Assembly (NCBI GenBank): GCA_009746045.1 | Contig: RPFO01000156.1 | Location: forward strand, 2,840,452-2,904,451 | From: Mesostigma viride | Lineage: Eukaryota > Streptophyta > Mesostigmatophyceae > Mesostigmatales > Mesostigmataceae | Length of the DNA stretch: 64,000 nt | Reading direction: 5' to 3' | Part shown: positions 30,038 through 40,637 of the stretch, in pieces | Numbering within the stretch: position 1 is the first letter of the stretch | Layout: every line of letters begins with the position of its first letter | The notes under the pieces: model-generated | Told to the model about the DNA's origin: nothing | What the model saw: the letters and a program-made list of their open reading frames with translations, nothing else | The model's database searches: none | Program-made: the position numbers and the translations under genes

Positions 30038-33000
30038 GGTTGGTTGGTTGGTTGGTTGGTTGGTTGGTTGGTTGGTTGGTTGGTTGGTTGGTTGGTTGGT
30101 TGGTTGGTTGGTTGGTTGGTTGGTTGGTTGGTTGGTTGGTTGGTTGGTTGGTTGGTTGGTTGGTTGGTTGGTTGGTTGGTTGGTTGGTTGGTTGGTTGGT
30201 TGGTTGGTTGGTTGGTTGGTAAGGGGGTTATGGTGGTGTGTGAGGGTTGTAGGGAAGAGAGGGTCACAACCGAGTATATAAAAGGCAGCTCCTATGCACT
30301 TGATTATTTATGATATTCCCAGAGACACGATCGCTGCTGCTGCTGCTGCTTAACGTTGTAAAGACAGTTGCCATTTAATCATGTAAGGACGGTTGCTATT
30401 TGATGATGTAAAGACGGTTGCTATTTGATGATGCAAAGACGGTTGCTATTTGATGATGTAAAGACGGTTGCTATTTGATGATGCAAAGACGGTTGCTATT
30501 TGATGATGTAAAGACGGTTGCTATTTGATGATGTAAAGACGGTTGCTATTTGACATGGTTGCGTGAGTCTAACGCCTCAAATTATCATCTCAGATAATGT
30601 GACCGTGGCGATGGTGGTGGGTGGATGCCAAAGGCAGATGTGAACCTCATGGGCCATTGTGAACCCAGACGGCCTGCGCATGGGCACGCGGCAGTGGAGG
30701 AGGATTGTGGGTGACGGTGCGTTGGTGTCCTATGGTACCTATGGCTCACAAGGCTGCCACTCGTAAGAGGCAGACCCTCTTGACAATTGTCAATCAGATG
30801 ACAACAGCATATGCCTATGGCTTCCAAGGGCAACCACTCTTGATCAGATGTCAATCAGCTATGGATTAGATAATAATAGAATGCATGCCTATGGCTTCCA
30901 AGGGCAACCACTCTTGATCAGATGTCAATCAGCTATGGATTAGATAATAATAGAATGCATGCCGTTGGCTTCCAAGGGCAACCACTCTTGATCAGATGTC
31001 AATCAGCTATGGATTAGATAATAATAGAATGCATGCCTATGGCTTTACAGGGTGCCCTCCTTCCTTCTTGTTGTGTATATGGGTCGAAGGTTCCTTTATC
31101 GGTACCTACGTGACGCAGTCAATGTGATTATTTATTGATTCATTCATGCCTTCGCAGGCCAACCACTCCTACCTAAGCGTACTTTTCCAATTAGGAAGGG
31201 GGGGGGGGGGGGGGGGGGGGGGGGGGGCGGCGGGCGGGCGGGCGGGCGGGCGGGCGGGCGGGCGGGCGGGCGGGCGGGCGGGCGGGTGCGTGGATGGGCG
31301 GGTGGGTGGGTGGGTGGGTGGGTGCGTGGGTGGGTACGGTGGGTTGGGGTGCGGGGGAGATCATGGATTTGGGGACCGGGGTTGCACATGGGCAGCGGGA
31401 GCGTGGAGATGTGGGCAGCAAGGCGCAGGCGCGTGATGATGCAGGGTCATGATGGCCTGCGGCCGGTCAATACAGATCACACCGTGATTGTGATTCATTG
31501 CGCTTTCCTGAGGGAACATACCGACTTCCACGCGATGGTTGCAGAGAATCAGGGATATCCCTTCAGTACATCAGAAAGATTTCTATACATACACTCCTAT
31601 GTATCAGGCAGAGAAACAAGAAAACAAGTCTACTAACTGAAGCCCTGTTGCACTGGCATCAGTGGCATGGCTTCAGCTCCATCCCTCACCTGCAGCTGCT
31701 GCTTGCAGGTGAGAGTTACAGAGAACCAATTTAAAAACTGTTCTGTTCTTTGCTAATTATCTCCATCCTTACCTGTAGCTGCGCTTGAAGGTGGCGGCAC
31801 CCCTTCTGGCAGCAGGCACATGTGCAGGGCACCGCCCCCTTGTCGCCCCCCTCTCCCCCTTCAAAGAATGTCCTCATCCCCTCGTCGACCCGCCCCCCCC
31901 CATCCTGCACCATGCCGCCGAACCCAGCCCCCACCGCGGTCCTTCCTGGTTGGCCAAGGGTGTTGGCCTCCCCGCGATCCCCGCTACTGCTAGCTGCCGT
32001 CACACCCAGTCGGCGCGCCAGATCAACCTGCTCCAACTGCTTGACTGAGGAGGTCCCTGAGGGGGGTGAACTGGTACTGCTATTATTGTTGGTGCCGGTA
32101 TTGGAGACATCAGGGCGGGCCCCCACTGGCATGTCCCCGCTCAGACTGGTGAAGGAGTTCTGGCGGGAAGGTGTCGTGCTGGCGGATGCCCGCGCACGCG
32201 CTTCATGCAGCTGCTTGGTGATGTCCGCCTGGGGGGGAGGCGGGGGGGCGGTCGGGAATGAGGGGACGCAGATTTAGACGGTTAGTCACGGGGCGGGCAA
32301 AGGGCAGGTCGGCCGGCTTGGTGATGGCCATTCGGGGTTGGGGCGGGGGTGAGAGAAGGAGAATGGATAGAGAGTTAAGTCAGGGGAAAGGGTGAGGGGA
32401 TGAGGTGGGGGAAGGTGAGGGAGGAAAGTGGGGGAGGGAGGAAGGGGAGGAAGGGGAGGAAGGGGAGGAAGGGGAGGAAGGGGAGGAAGGGGAGGAAGGG
32501 GAGGAAGGGGAGGAAGGGGAGGAAGGGGAGGAAGGGGAGGAAGGGGAGGAAGGGGAGGAAGGGGAGGAAGGGGAGGAAGGGGAGGAAGGGGAGGAAGGGG
32601 AGGAAGGGGGAAGGAAGGGGAGGAAGGGGAGGAAGGGGAGGAAGGGAGGAAGGGGAGGAAGGGGAGGAAGGGGAGGAAGGGGAGGAAGGGGAGGAAGGGG
32701 AGGAAGGGGAGGAAGGGGAGGAAGGGGAGGAAGGGGAGGAAGGGGAGGAAGGGGAGGAAGGGGAGGAAGGGGAGGAAGGGGAGGAAGGGGAGGAAGGGGA
32801 GGAAGGGGAGGAAGGGAGGAAGGGGAGGAAGGGGAGGAAGGGGAGGAAGGGGAGGAAGGGAGGAAGGGGAGGAAGGGGAGGAAGGGGAGGAAGGGGAGGA
32901 AGGGGAGGAAGGGGAGGAAGGGGAGGAAGGGGAGGAAGGGGAGGAAGGGGAGGAAGGGGAGGAAGGGGAGGAAGGGGAGGAAGGGGAGGAAGGGGAGGAA

Positions 33001-34940
33001 GGGGAGGAAGGGGAGGAAGGGGAGGAAGGGGAGGAAGGGGAGGAAGGGGAGGAAGGGGAGGAAGGGGAGGAAGGGGAGGAAGGGAGGAAGGGGAGGAAGG
33101 GGAGGAAGGGGAGGAAGGGGAGGAAGGGGAGGAAGGGAGGAAGGGGAGGAAGGGGAGGAAGGGGAGGAAGGGGAGGAAGGGGAGGAAGGGGAGGAAGGGG
33201 AGGAAGGGGAGGAAGGGGAGGAAGGGGAGGAAGGGGAGGAAGGGGAGGAAGGGGAGGAAGGGGAGGAAGGGAGGAAGGGGAGGAAGGGGAGGAAGGGGAG
33301 GAAGGGGAGGAAGGGGAGGAAGGGGAGGAAGGGAGGAAGGGGAGGAAGGGGAGGAAGGGAGGAAGGGGAGGAAGGGGAGGAAGGGGAGGAAGGGGAGGAA
33401 GGGGAGGAAGGGGAGGAAGGGGAGGAAGGGGAGGAAGGGGAGGAAGGGGAGGAAGGGGAGGAAGGGGAGGAAGGGGAGGAAGGGAGGAAGGGGAGGAAGG
33501 GGAGGAAGGGGAGGAAGGGGAGGAAGGGGAGGAAGGGAGGAAGGGGAGGAAGGGAGGAAGGGGAGGAAGGGGAGGAAGGGGAGGAAGGGAGGAAGGGGAG
33601 GAAGGGGAGGAAGGGGAGGAAGGGAGGAAGGGAAGGAAGGGAAGGAAGGGAGGAAGGGAAGGAAGGGAAGGAAGGGAAGGAAGGGAAGGAAGGGAAGGAA
33701 GGGAAGGAAGGGAAGGAAGGGAAGGAAGGGAAGGAAGGGAAGGAAGGGAAGGAAGGGAAGGAAGGGAAGGAAGGGAAGGAAGGGAAGGAAGGGAAGGAAG
33801 GGAAGGAAGGGAAGGAAGGGAAGGAAGGGAAGGAAGGGAAGGAAGGGAAGGAAGGGAAGGAAGGGAAGGAAGGGAAGGAAGGGAAGGAAGGGAAGGAAGG
33901 GAAGGAAGGGAAGGAAGGGAAGGAAGGGAAGGAAGGGAAGGAAGGGAAGGAAGGGAAGGAAGGGAAGGAAGGGAAGGAAGGGAAGGAAGGGAAGGAAGGG
34001 AAGGGGGAAAAGGGGAAAGACGTGGGGGGCGGGGGGGGGGGGATGGCAGGCGGGGGGGAAGGGGGAAAGGAAGGAAGGGGAGGGAGAGGAAGACAAGGGT
34101 TATTCAAAAATTGAAAATTTAGTAGAAAAGATGCATGGTTGGGTGGAGTGGGATGGAAGTCTCATCTACTCATCCACCTGCCGTCCACCTGCCAGCAACC
34201 TGCCAGCAACCTGCCAATAAGTTACAAGCCAACCCCTTAGATCGCTCCCGCAGGCTGATCGTGCTATTAGTCCAGGTGAGAGCGTGGGTATTCTACCACA
34301 CAAAAATGGTACGACAGACACCAGAGGTAATGGCCACGCGAGCACCACCTGCCTTGGACCGCTCCAGCAGGCCGATCGTGTGTTTCTGGGCGGTGGACAG
34401 GCTCTGCATTTGCAGACGCCAGCAGTACTCCTTGTGCAGGCGTGCCTGCAGCACCTTGACCTCCTCCTGCAGTATTTTTATCTCGGGCAGACTGGCCTCG
34501 ATCTGTGCCTTGGCCGCCACGGCCTGACGGACCGCGGGGATGGGCTCCTTCGTTGCGCGTTTGCTGGTGGTAGTCACGGTGTCCCTTGCAATTTTTGGAG
34601 CGGCGGGGCTGACCTCCTCCGGCGACGCCTTGCCTGTGGATGAGCTGGGTGCGCTCGCGGGCCGGGCGACCGGGCGAGCTGCCACGGAGAGCCTGCTGAA
34701 GACGTCGTTGACGTCCGGGTCGGACTCCCTCCTGGCCACCGGCTTCTTGCTTTCGTCGGACATTTTGGAAAGGGAGGGCTTGGGTTCGGATGCATCCCGA
34801 CCTCTGTAAGGGGATGGTGCCCTGACACGCACCGCGGCGCCATCTTTACTACCACTTGTTGTGCCCCATGGAGGTGGTGTGCCGCTTCGGCCCTTGGTCT
34901 CGCGTACGGGCTGCAAGTTGTGACGGTAGCGCATACACAA
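28734..34940 (-). CDS. unrecognised coiled-coil protein, four exons, 453 residues
   Basis: Exons 34353-34940, 31773-32228, 29828-29956 and 28734-28922 join in phase 0. Residues 1-115 are basic and Ser/Pro-rich; two internal methionines (one at MSDESKKP) are alternative starts. Residues about 120-195 form a coiled coil ([20 protein letters not shown]). Exon 2 continues it briefly, then becomes Ser/Gly/Asn-rich and holds a cysteine cluster [10 protein letters not shown]. Exons 3 and 4 are again coiled coil ([39 protein letters not shown]). The first intron appears to start GC (AAG/GCAGGT) rather than GT; introns 2 and 3 are GT-AG. No signal peptide or catalytic motif is visible. A scaffold or cytoskeletal role is possible but not shown. 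It is divergent from XRCC2. Confidence 0.7.
28985..29403. repeat. (CCCG)n array in intron 3 of the coiled-coil gene
   Basis: About 400 bp of CCCG tetramers carry occasional slips and TCCC variants. It separates the real acceptor of the last exon (28923) from its echo at 29418-29470. Confidence 0.95.
29418..29470 (-). repeat. echo of the last-exon acceptor
   Basis: CGCAGATGCTCATGTCCTGC followed by CAGAGCATGAGGTTTTGCAG parallels CGCAGATGCTGATCTTTTGC followed by CGGAACATGAGTTGCTCCTG at 28885-28925. Confidence 0.8.
29712..29800 (-). repeat. echo of exon 3 donor side
   Basis: On minus it reads [20 protein letters not shown], against [20 protein letters not shown] in the real exon at 29828-29956, and extends through the donor. 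About 85 bp at roughly 80% identity, 40 bp from the original. Confidence 0.88.
29963..30220. repeat. (GT)n then (GGTT)n arrays
   Basis: About 36 GT units are followed by about 46 pure GGTT units, directly beside the acceptor of exon 29828-29956. The GGTT array is uninterrupted, suggesting recent expansion. Confidence 0.96.
30345..30555. repeat. 25-bp tandem repeat, eight copies
   Basis: The unit GATGTAAAGACGGTTGCTAT continues TTGAT. One variant site (GTAAAG/GCAAAG) alternates between copies. Confidence 0.9.
30800..31060. repeat. 74-bp tandem repeat
   Basis: Two full and two partial copies begin ATGCCTATGGCTTCCAAGGG and end GATAATAATAGAATGC. Phrases such as GGCAACCACTCTTGA also occur in the non-repeated flank at 30775-30845. 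Confidence 0.88.
31076..31150 (+). repeat. dispersed repeat R1, copy 3
   Basis: GGGTCGAAGGTTCCTTTATC, then GGTACCTACGTGACGCAGTC and an AT-rich tail with ATTCATTCA. It is preceded by CTTCTTGTTGTGTATATGGG, which copy 4 shares in part. Confidence 0.85.
31197..31340. repeat. poly-G, (CGGG)n and (GGGT)n tract
   Basis: A 31-base run dominated by G passes into GGGC tetramers and then GGGT tetramers, inside intron 2 of the coiled-coil gene. Confidence 0.95.
31640..31700 (-). repeat. echo of exon 2 donor of the coiled-coil gene
   Basis: CTCCATCCCTCACCTGCAGC followed by TGCTGCTTGCAGGTG parallels CTCCATCCTTACCTGTAGCT followed by GCGCTTGAAGGTG at the real junction (31761-31795). Confidence 0.75.
32300..34275. 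repeat. 1.6 kb polypurine minisatellite flanked by two junction echoes
   Basis: From 32428 to about 33630 the unit is GGGGAGGAA with scattered GGGAGGAA 8-mers. From about 33630 to 34005 it is a pure GGGAAGGAA array of about 42 units. The plus strand is essentially all purine. The 8-mers shift the frame, so long spurious ORFs (560-600 codons) exist in all frames. An echo of the exon 2 acceptor lies on the left (32315-32340) and of the exon 1 donor on the right (34228-34262). Confidence 0.96.
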
Positions 34941-35944
34941 GCGGAGGGAAAGGACACAACGATTTTAAAGGTTACATGGCCCGTAGCGTTAGATAGATAA
35001 TTTTTCTGGCTTGATTTAAATTAAATCAGGGCTCTCCTATCGACTTGTCCCTTGGCGTAGTGTTGTGGCGTAGTGCTGGCCACGACGAACGAGGATGCTG
35101 ATCGAAAGAGATGTTTTACACCGTATCTAAGACACTGCAACAGTAAAAAAACTAAGATGGAGAAAGCACCGAAACCAACCTTATGCATGTGATGGTATTC
35201 AAAGGAAATCAACCAACTGGGATGGATAATTTGGCTTCAATGCTTACACACTACTATCATTGGAAACTTTGCTCTTCGCATCTCTGTCTAGATACCGTAA
35301 GCGCAAGCATAGGGACCTTTGTTTCATGATCTGCATTGACGTCATGTTGAGAACACGGCTAATGCGAACTGACTACAAGTCCGAGCCCAATGGACATGCG
35401 GCAGAGGTGATGGGTTCCAAAGTTTAGTTGTCGTGTCACATTCGCCATTGTTGTAATTTTAATTTCTTCGTTTTTTCTCATATGCGCGCACGGGGTTTTC
35501 CTTTTCCATGCGCTTTTCCGACCTTTCATGGTCTTGCGACTAGTGGCTAATCGCTAGTCGCTACTGAGAAAAAAGGATTGTTGTTTACTAGATTTTCCGT
35601 ATACTGTTACTAATTCGCGCGGGAGTGCTGGTTGACAGGTGGTGACCGAGCCAGCTGGTCAGCTGCACGTGACGCACGGCAGTGCGGTGATGGCAATGCC
35701 TGAATTTGAGGACAATCATGGTCGGTCGCCATTACGGTAGTGGTAGATAGATTCCTAGCGACATCGCGACGCGAAATTGGACAAGCACTTCTGAAAATAA
35801 GACATCCCAGCCATGATTCTGTAGCAGCGTTTCGACGCTCCATCTATTTCTAGCCGAGTTTTGCTAGGCAGTGCCGGATTGCTCTCCAGCTGTGTCGCGC
35901 GCTATGCTCTGCGAAGTCAAGTGTTTGCCTCGGATGACGGGCAC
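34941..35944. promoter_or_regulatory. shared upstream region of two divergent genes
   Basis: One kilobase separates the start of the coiled-coil gene (minus) from that of XRCC2 (plus). It contains no open frame of note and no obvious TATA element near either start. A bidirectional promoter is inferred only from the layout. Confidence 0.35.
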
Positions 35945-38900
35945 ATGACTCAATCCATTCTGCCTCCAGAGATCAAACAATTGTTATCATTTGATGAAAC
36001 CGCCAGTGAATTCCTGGCACGTACTCACGTGGAGCCTTTGAGGACGGGAGTTTTTTTTATCGACAAGTGTCGTGTCTTACGCGCTGGAGATGTTCTTGAG
36101 ATAACTGGGGACAGCGGGAGCGGGAAAACAGAGGTTCTAATTCAGGTACGTATTATCTGAAACATGTCATTATGTCTTTCAAACCCCTGTTGTAATCGTG
36201 TTTCGCAGTACCCTGCATAGAGGGATAAAATGTCTGTTGTCTGTCTGAATTTATGAGGTAATTAGCCGGTGTCAAAATTTTCGCGAGGCATGTTGCTTGC
36301 GAAGCGGTAACAGCCGGGACTTACTGTGGATGCAAGCTATCAAGCGAAAAGTCATGCAGGAAAGTGGAATTTCAGAGAGGATACTTGCAAGAGCACGCGA
36401 GAACCTCGGTGTCGTCAAGGATCCAACAATCTTGGGACCAACGTCCGTTGCCCTGTGTCACGCGCATCGGCTCTATGCAGGCAGCCGCGACTTGCGTGCT
36501 CCCAAATGCCATTAACGGTGTCACGTACGGAGGGAACAATGCATCCCTCGTCGTCTATGACCTGGAGCTCGGGTTCGACCTCGAGAGACTCTCGAATGTC
36601 CTTAAAGCTCGCATCCGCGCAGCAAGAGCCGCGCATACAGCGGGCGCTCCGAGCGGGCCTGCGGATACGGAGTCGGCCCTTGTCGCGGAGTGCCTGAGCC
36701 GGGTGCACGTTTACATTTGCAATGGGAGCTTTTCCTTCCTTGCGGCCCTCAAGGTACATTATGTCACCGTGCCGTTCTTGTGCTACATACCGTTCCAGAG
36801 ACTCGGATATGCCAGCAAGTGTGCTTGTTTTGCTGCACGCTATTATAGCTGTCTACTTTATGGCTGCGCGCTTTTGTTGCTGCGTGCAAGCGTTTTATTT
36901 TGCCCCATGTGCGCGCCCGAGGAGTTATGAATCAGTTCTTAGACATGCCCTCTTTCCCCACTGCCTGCCCTTAACTTACACCATCCTGAACAGCCTCGCT
37001 TGCATGGCGCACTCCAAAATCATCTGCTACCATTTGTGTGGCGTAATGCTATGCGCCTTCCCTCATGCGTGGTTCTCGAGCATGTCTCTGCTCTAATGCA
37101 GGCCTATGTCCTTCATGAAGGATTTTTTAAATAATATACGTTATATATATTTTAATATTATCATGTTGTTTCAGATGCATGTCTCTGCCCTCATACGCGA
37201 CTAATTCATATTTGTGCTCTAATGTTTGTTATAACGCATGGTGTTGGAACGCAAATCTCTACCCTAGTTAATGCCATGGATCCTCGCGTGGCCTGCATGC
37301 CTGAATGCGTGACGGGGGCCAGTCCTCCGAATTTGTGACTCTCGGCGTCATGCTGATGACCTACTGCAATGCTTGCCTTCTTTCTTTCTTTCTTTCCTTC
37401 CTTCCTTCATGCATGCCTTTTTTTGAATGCATTGAATGAATGCATGAATGCATGGACGAATGTGTGGCGGTGGCCAGTCCGCTGACTATGTACTTCGAGG
37501 CATCGCTCGCAATGCACCGCGTGGCGTACACCTGCGCATGTTGCTGATCAACGGGTGAGGGTGTACCGTGGCCCACCTTCCATGATTAATCGATGGGTAT
37601 ATGCAGCATGGCCGACGCATAAGTGCGCATGCTGCTGATCAAGCGGTGAGGGTGGATCGCATCTTTCTTACTAAGAGCTACCACTTTGGTAATATGTGCT
37701 GCCATTATGTTACTATGTCTGCCATTATTGTTACTATGTGCTGCCATTATTGCTACCATGTGCTGCCATTACTGTTACCAAGTGCTGCCATTATTGTTAC
37801 TATGGACTGCCATTATTGTTACTCTGTGCTGCCATTATTGTTACTATGTGCTGTCATCATTGTTACTATGTGCTGCCATTGCTGTTACTATGTGCTGCCA
37901 TCATTGTTACTATGTGCTGCCGTTATTGCTACTATGTGCTGCCATTCTTGTTACCATGTGCTGCCTGCCATTATTGTTGCTATGTGCTGCCATTATTGTT
38001 ACTCTGTGCTGCTATTATTGTTACTATGGACTGCCATCATTACTGGGTACCGCCCACTGCTTGTGATGTCAACAGGTACCGATGATAGCACGACCCGCCC
38101 CCCCCCCCCCCCCCCCCCCCCCCCTTCCCCTGTTAATGGCCAAAGCCTGTAGCTGCGGATCCAGTAACGAGGATGACAGAGTGTTGTATGCGTGCTATGT
38201 CCCGGTGGGTACGGCTGGTGGCATGACCTCGTGTGTTTCCGTGTGTGCGCGTTAGCATTACTTTGTGTACGTTCTCCACGCACACGTTATCATCTACCAC
38301 CATTCTTTAAACACAATGTCCCCCTATCTATCCATTGACCTAGCCTCCCTTAATTAAAGAACTCTGCAAACACCCCTTCTCATCCATGTGTCTGCATGAA
38401 CTCCTGCACGCTCTCTGTTAAAGCAGTGTTCGCGGACCCTTGGTGCAGACGCCGTCTCCCCCTAACACCCCTTTTCTTGAACACGTCAGCATGAGCACGT
38501 CTACTTTTTCTGACGCATCATGCCGTGCCCTTCCTGTGCGAACACCCCGCCCGTCCAACGCACCTCCCTGCCATCATCAGCATGAGCTCGTTTTACTTCA
38601 TGGACAAGGCTGGAGCGTTCGCGCTGGCGAGGAACACGGAGGGCAGGTACGTGCCGATTCCACAAGGGAGGAGTTGAAAGCCCTCCTTCAAAGATATCTT
38701 TCCATCCATTCCATTCCATTCCGCGTTGGCTGACCACTTGTGAATTGCGCATGTTTTATTCTATTTTAACGAATGGCCACCTGTGGCTTGGTGGGTGAGG
38801 ACCAAGGCACTTGTGGTTTTGGTGGGTGAGGACCGAAGCACTTGATTTGGTGGGGGAGGACCAAGGAATGTGTGGTTTGGTGGCGGAGGATGATGAGGGC

Positions 38901-40637
38901 GGCCCAGGCAGGTGTGGATTGAAACCTGAATGGAGGAGTGATGGCCATCCTGTGCCCATACATTGAAAAAATGCAATAGTCGATGACTCGATGTCATCAT
39001 TTGAGACTCATTGTCATACCACGCGGGGGTGAGTAAGGAGATACTGGAATGCACGCCAACCGTGTTGAATTTTTCGGTTGGGTGCAAAGGCTTCATGTTA
39101 CCCTCGTTCCGCCACCGTGACACTGGGGAAGGGCCGCCACCATGACACAAGCACTTTGCACGGCAGGCCCTAGTCTTTTAAGAGGGGTGGGATCGCTATT
39201 CAAATAAATAGCATTGCTGAAGCGGCTCCACGTGTGGGTAGACAAGCAACTTGTGTACCTTGTCTAAAAAGGTGAACCGCTGGTGTACCTCCTCTACCCA
39301 GCTGTGTTGATGTCCGACCGGCAAATGCACCATGTTATGTGATGGGGAGCTCTTTCTTCATAGTGCTGCGAGGGCAGGTTGGCAAGGCAAGGTGGACGAA
39401 TGTTCTCCCCATCTGTCACTGTATTTTACTAGTATGAAACCATTGGCGGGAACACAGACTATCATATACCATATTAAGTTAGCACATTTTGGCAAATCGT
39501 TTTTTTTTAAGAGCGGTAAACCGTAGACCCGCACTGGTCTGCCCGCAATCTGGCTTTAAAAGCTTGGCATTTTTTACCTCAACCTGACCATGCCCCGTAA
39601 TTGTTGGTTTGCCACCCATTTGCCTGCCCAATTGGGGTTTTGGGGTAGCTTCGACCAAACTTTCCTCCCAGAGCCTCCTTTTTTTTCAAGAGCCAACCAT
39701 GAACCAGCGCTTGACATTTAGCGCTAATCGTCCCGGAATGTGGAAAGGCCCTCAATTGGTCCCTGTTCATGATACTGGCGCTACACGTCAACGTGGCCAC
39801 CGTGCCGCCCTGCGCCCCGCGCTGGCCGACGGTGCCTTTGGCAGGGCCATGCTGTGTGCTGCTCATGCTCTACCACGTGGGCCAAGCGGCCTTCATTTCG
39901 TCACCCACACTCTACCACGCGGGCCACAATCCTCCCAAGTGAGACCCCGATGCTTCCTGTTGAGCCATGCACTTTCCAAGTACTATGTCTTAACGAACCA
40001 AACATAGGTAACAAATCTTGTGAACGCTTGGGTTGTCATGAAGCCCAGGTTTCCCGCCCTCTTCACCCTGCTGGTCATCATCTACCACTCATGCTCTTCC
40101 ACTCTGGCCATCGCCCTGTCTTTCCGGGCCATGTCGCTTCTTTGCATTGCCCTACCACGCTGGCCACCGCTCCGTTCTGTTCCGTCTTGTCGTATTGTGC
40201 CACACATATGGCGCCACGCAGGAGCGTCAGCGGTGTCTTGGGCGTGATGACGGTTGTCGCCCGAGAGCTGCGCTGCCTACTGCAGACGCACCGCCTGGTG
40301 GTGCTTGTGTCCACAAACTCCCTGTCCTACCAGGGGGGCAAGCTGGGCCCTGGAGGGGGCGGCGGCGGCGGCAAACCCAACTCGAGGGGCACTGCGCCGC
40401 CGCAGTTATACCAGCTGCCGGCGGTGTGGCGGGTAGGTGCCTAGTGTGGCCGCTGGTGGGGTTGAGCTTTGATGGGTCTCTGGTATTCTGACCACGTCGC
40501 TGGTGTTTCTTGGCAGGTTCTCTGGTATTGTGGTATCTGTTACCGTTGCGCGGTGTCACGGTGGTGGTGTCTATTACCGTCATCTCAAGCGCAGGATTCG
40601 TTTGTTTTACGTCAACTCGGCCTCTTTAGAGGCATAA
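35945..40637 (+). CDS. XRCC2: XRCC2-like RAD51 paralogue, six exons, about 291 residues
   Basis: XRCC2 belongs to the BCDX2 complex, which helps RAD51 filaments in homologous recombination. Exons 35945-36145, 36481-36753, 37478-37554, 38581-38646, 40222-40432 and, less certainly, 40590-40637 join in phase. Walker A is GDSGSGKT at residues 55-62. The next exon begins AAATCVLPNAINGVTYGGNN and continues SLVVYDLELGFDLERL, matching the XRCC2 arrangement after Walker A. The Walker B position reads MLLING followed by MSSFYFMDKAGAFALARNTE; the usual Asp is Asn (N183). Exon 5 has RELRCLLQTHRLVVLVSTNS and a Gly-rich insert, then LPAVW as in plant XRCC2. Length is close to human XRCC2 (280). The start chosen is the first ATG in frame; the final exon is the weakest part. 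Introns contain junction echoes at 37601-37660 and 38486-38520. Confidence 0.85.
37310..37665 (+). repeat. echoes around XRCC2 exon 3
   Basis: The donor edge (CTGCGCATGTTGCTGATCAA then CGGGTGAGGGTG) recurs at 37622-37656 as GTGCGCATGCTGCTGATCAA then GCGGTGAGGGTG. The acceptor edge (GGTGGCCAGTCCGCTGAC) recurs upstream at 37315-37345 as GGGGGCCAGTCCTCCGAA. (CTTT)n/(CTTC)n and TGAATGCA repeats lie at 37378-37455. Confidence 0.8.
37690..38045. repeat. 22-bp minisatellite, about 16 copies
   Basis: The unit GTGCTGCCATTATTGTTACT then AT has several single-base variants and one partial duplication at 37965. Long frames on plus (repeats of C-C-H-Y-C-Y) are artefacts of the repeat. Confidence 0.93.
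38098..38130. repeat. poly-C tract
   Basis: About 27 consecutive C residues lie inside the XRCC2 intron. Confidence 0.95.
38486..38520 (+). repeat. echo of XRCC2 exon 4 acceptor
   Basis: CGTCAGCATGAGCACGTCTA then CTTTTTCTGACGC parallels CATCAGCATGAGCTCGTTTT then ACTTCATGGACAA at 38575-38608. Confidence 0.85.
38765..38905. repeat. GGTGGGTGAGGACCAAGGCA-type tandem repeat
   Basis: About five degenerate copies of a 30-36 bp unit (TTTGGTGGGTGAGGACCAAG) lie in XRCC2 intron 4. The rest of this intron (38900-40220) holds repeated TGCTCTACCACGTGGGCC-type phrases at 39866, 39911, 40081 and 40150. Confidence 0.7.

Noticed and set aside
29844-30313. Cys-Val and Leu-Val-Gly-Trp repeat ORFs
   Set aside because: They are translations of the (GT)n and (GGTT)n arrays beside exon 3 of the coiled-coil gene.
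32375-34220. Open frames of 560-606 codons on both strands
   Set aside because: They are translations of the 9-bp purine satellite. Eight-base slips open every frame, and there is no complex sequence inside.
35861-35945. Earlier XRCC2 start at a TTG codon
   Set aside because: The first ATG in frame is at 35945, and nuclear genes rarely start at TTG. An upstream exon is possible but not seen.
37686-38152. Cys/His/Tyr-rich ORFs in XRCC2 intron 3
   Set aside because: They come from the 22-bp tandem repeat and end in a poly-C tract.
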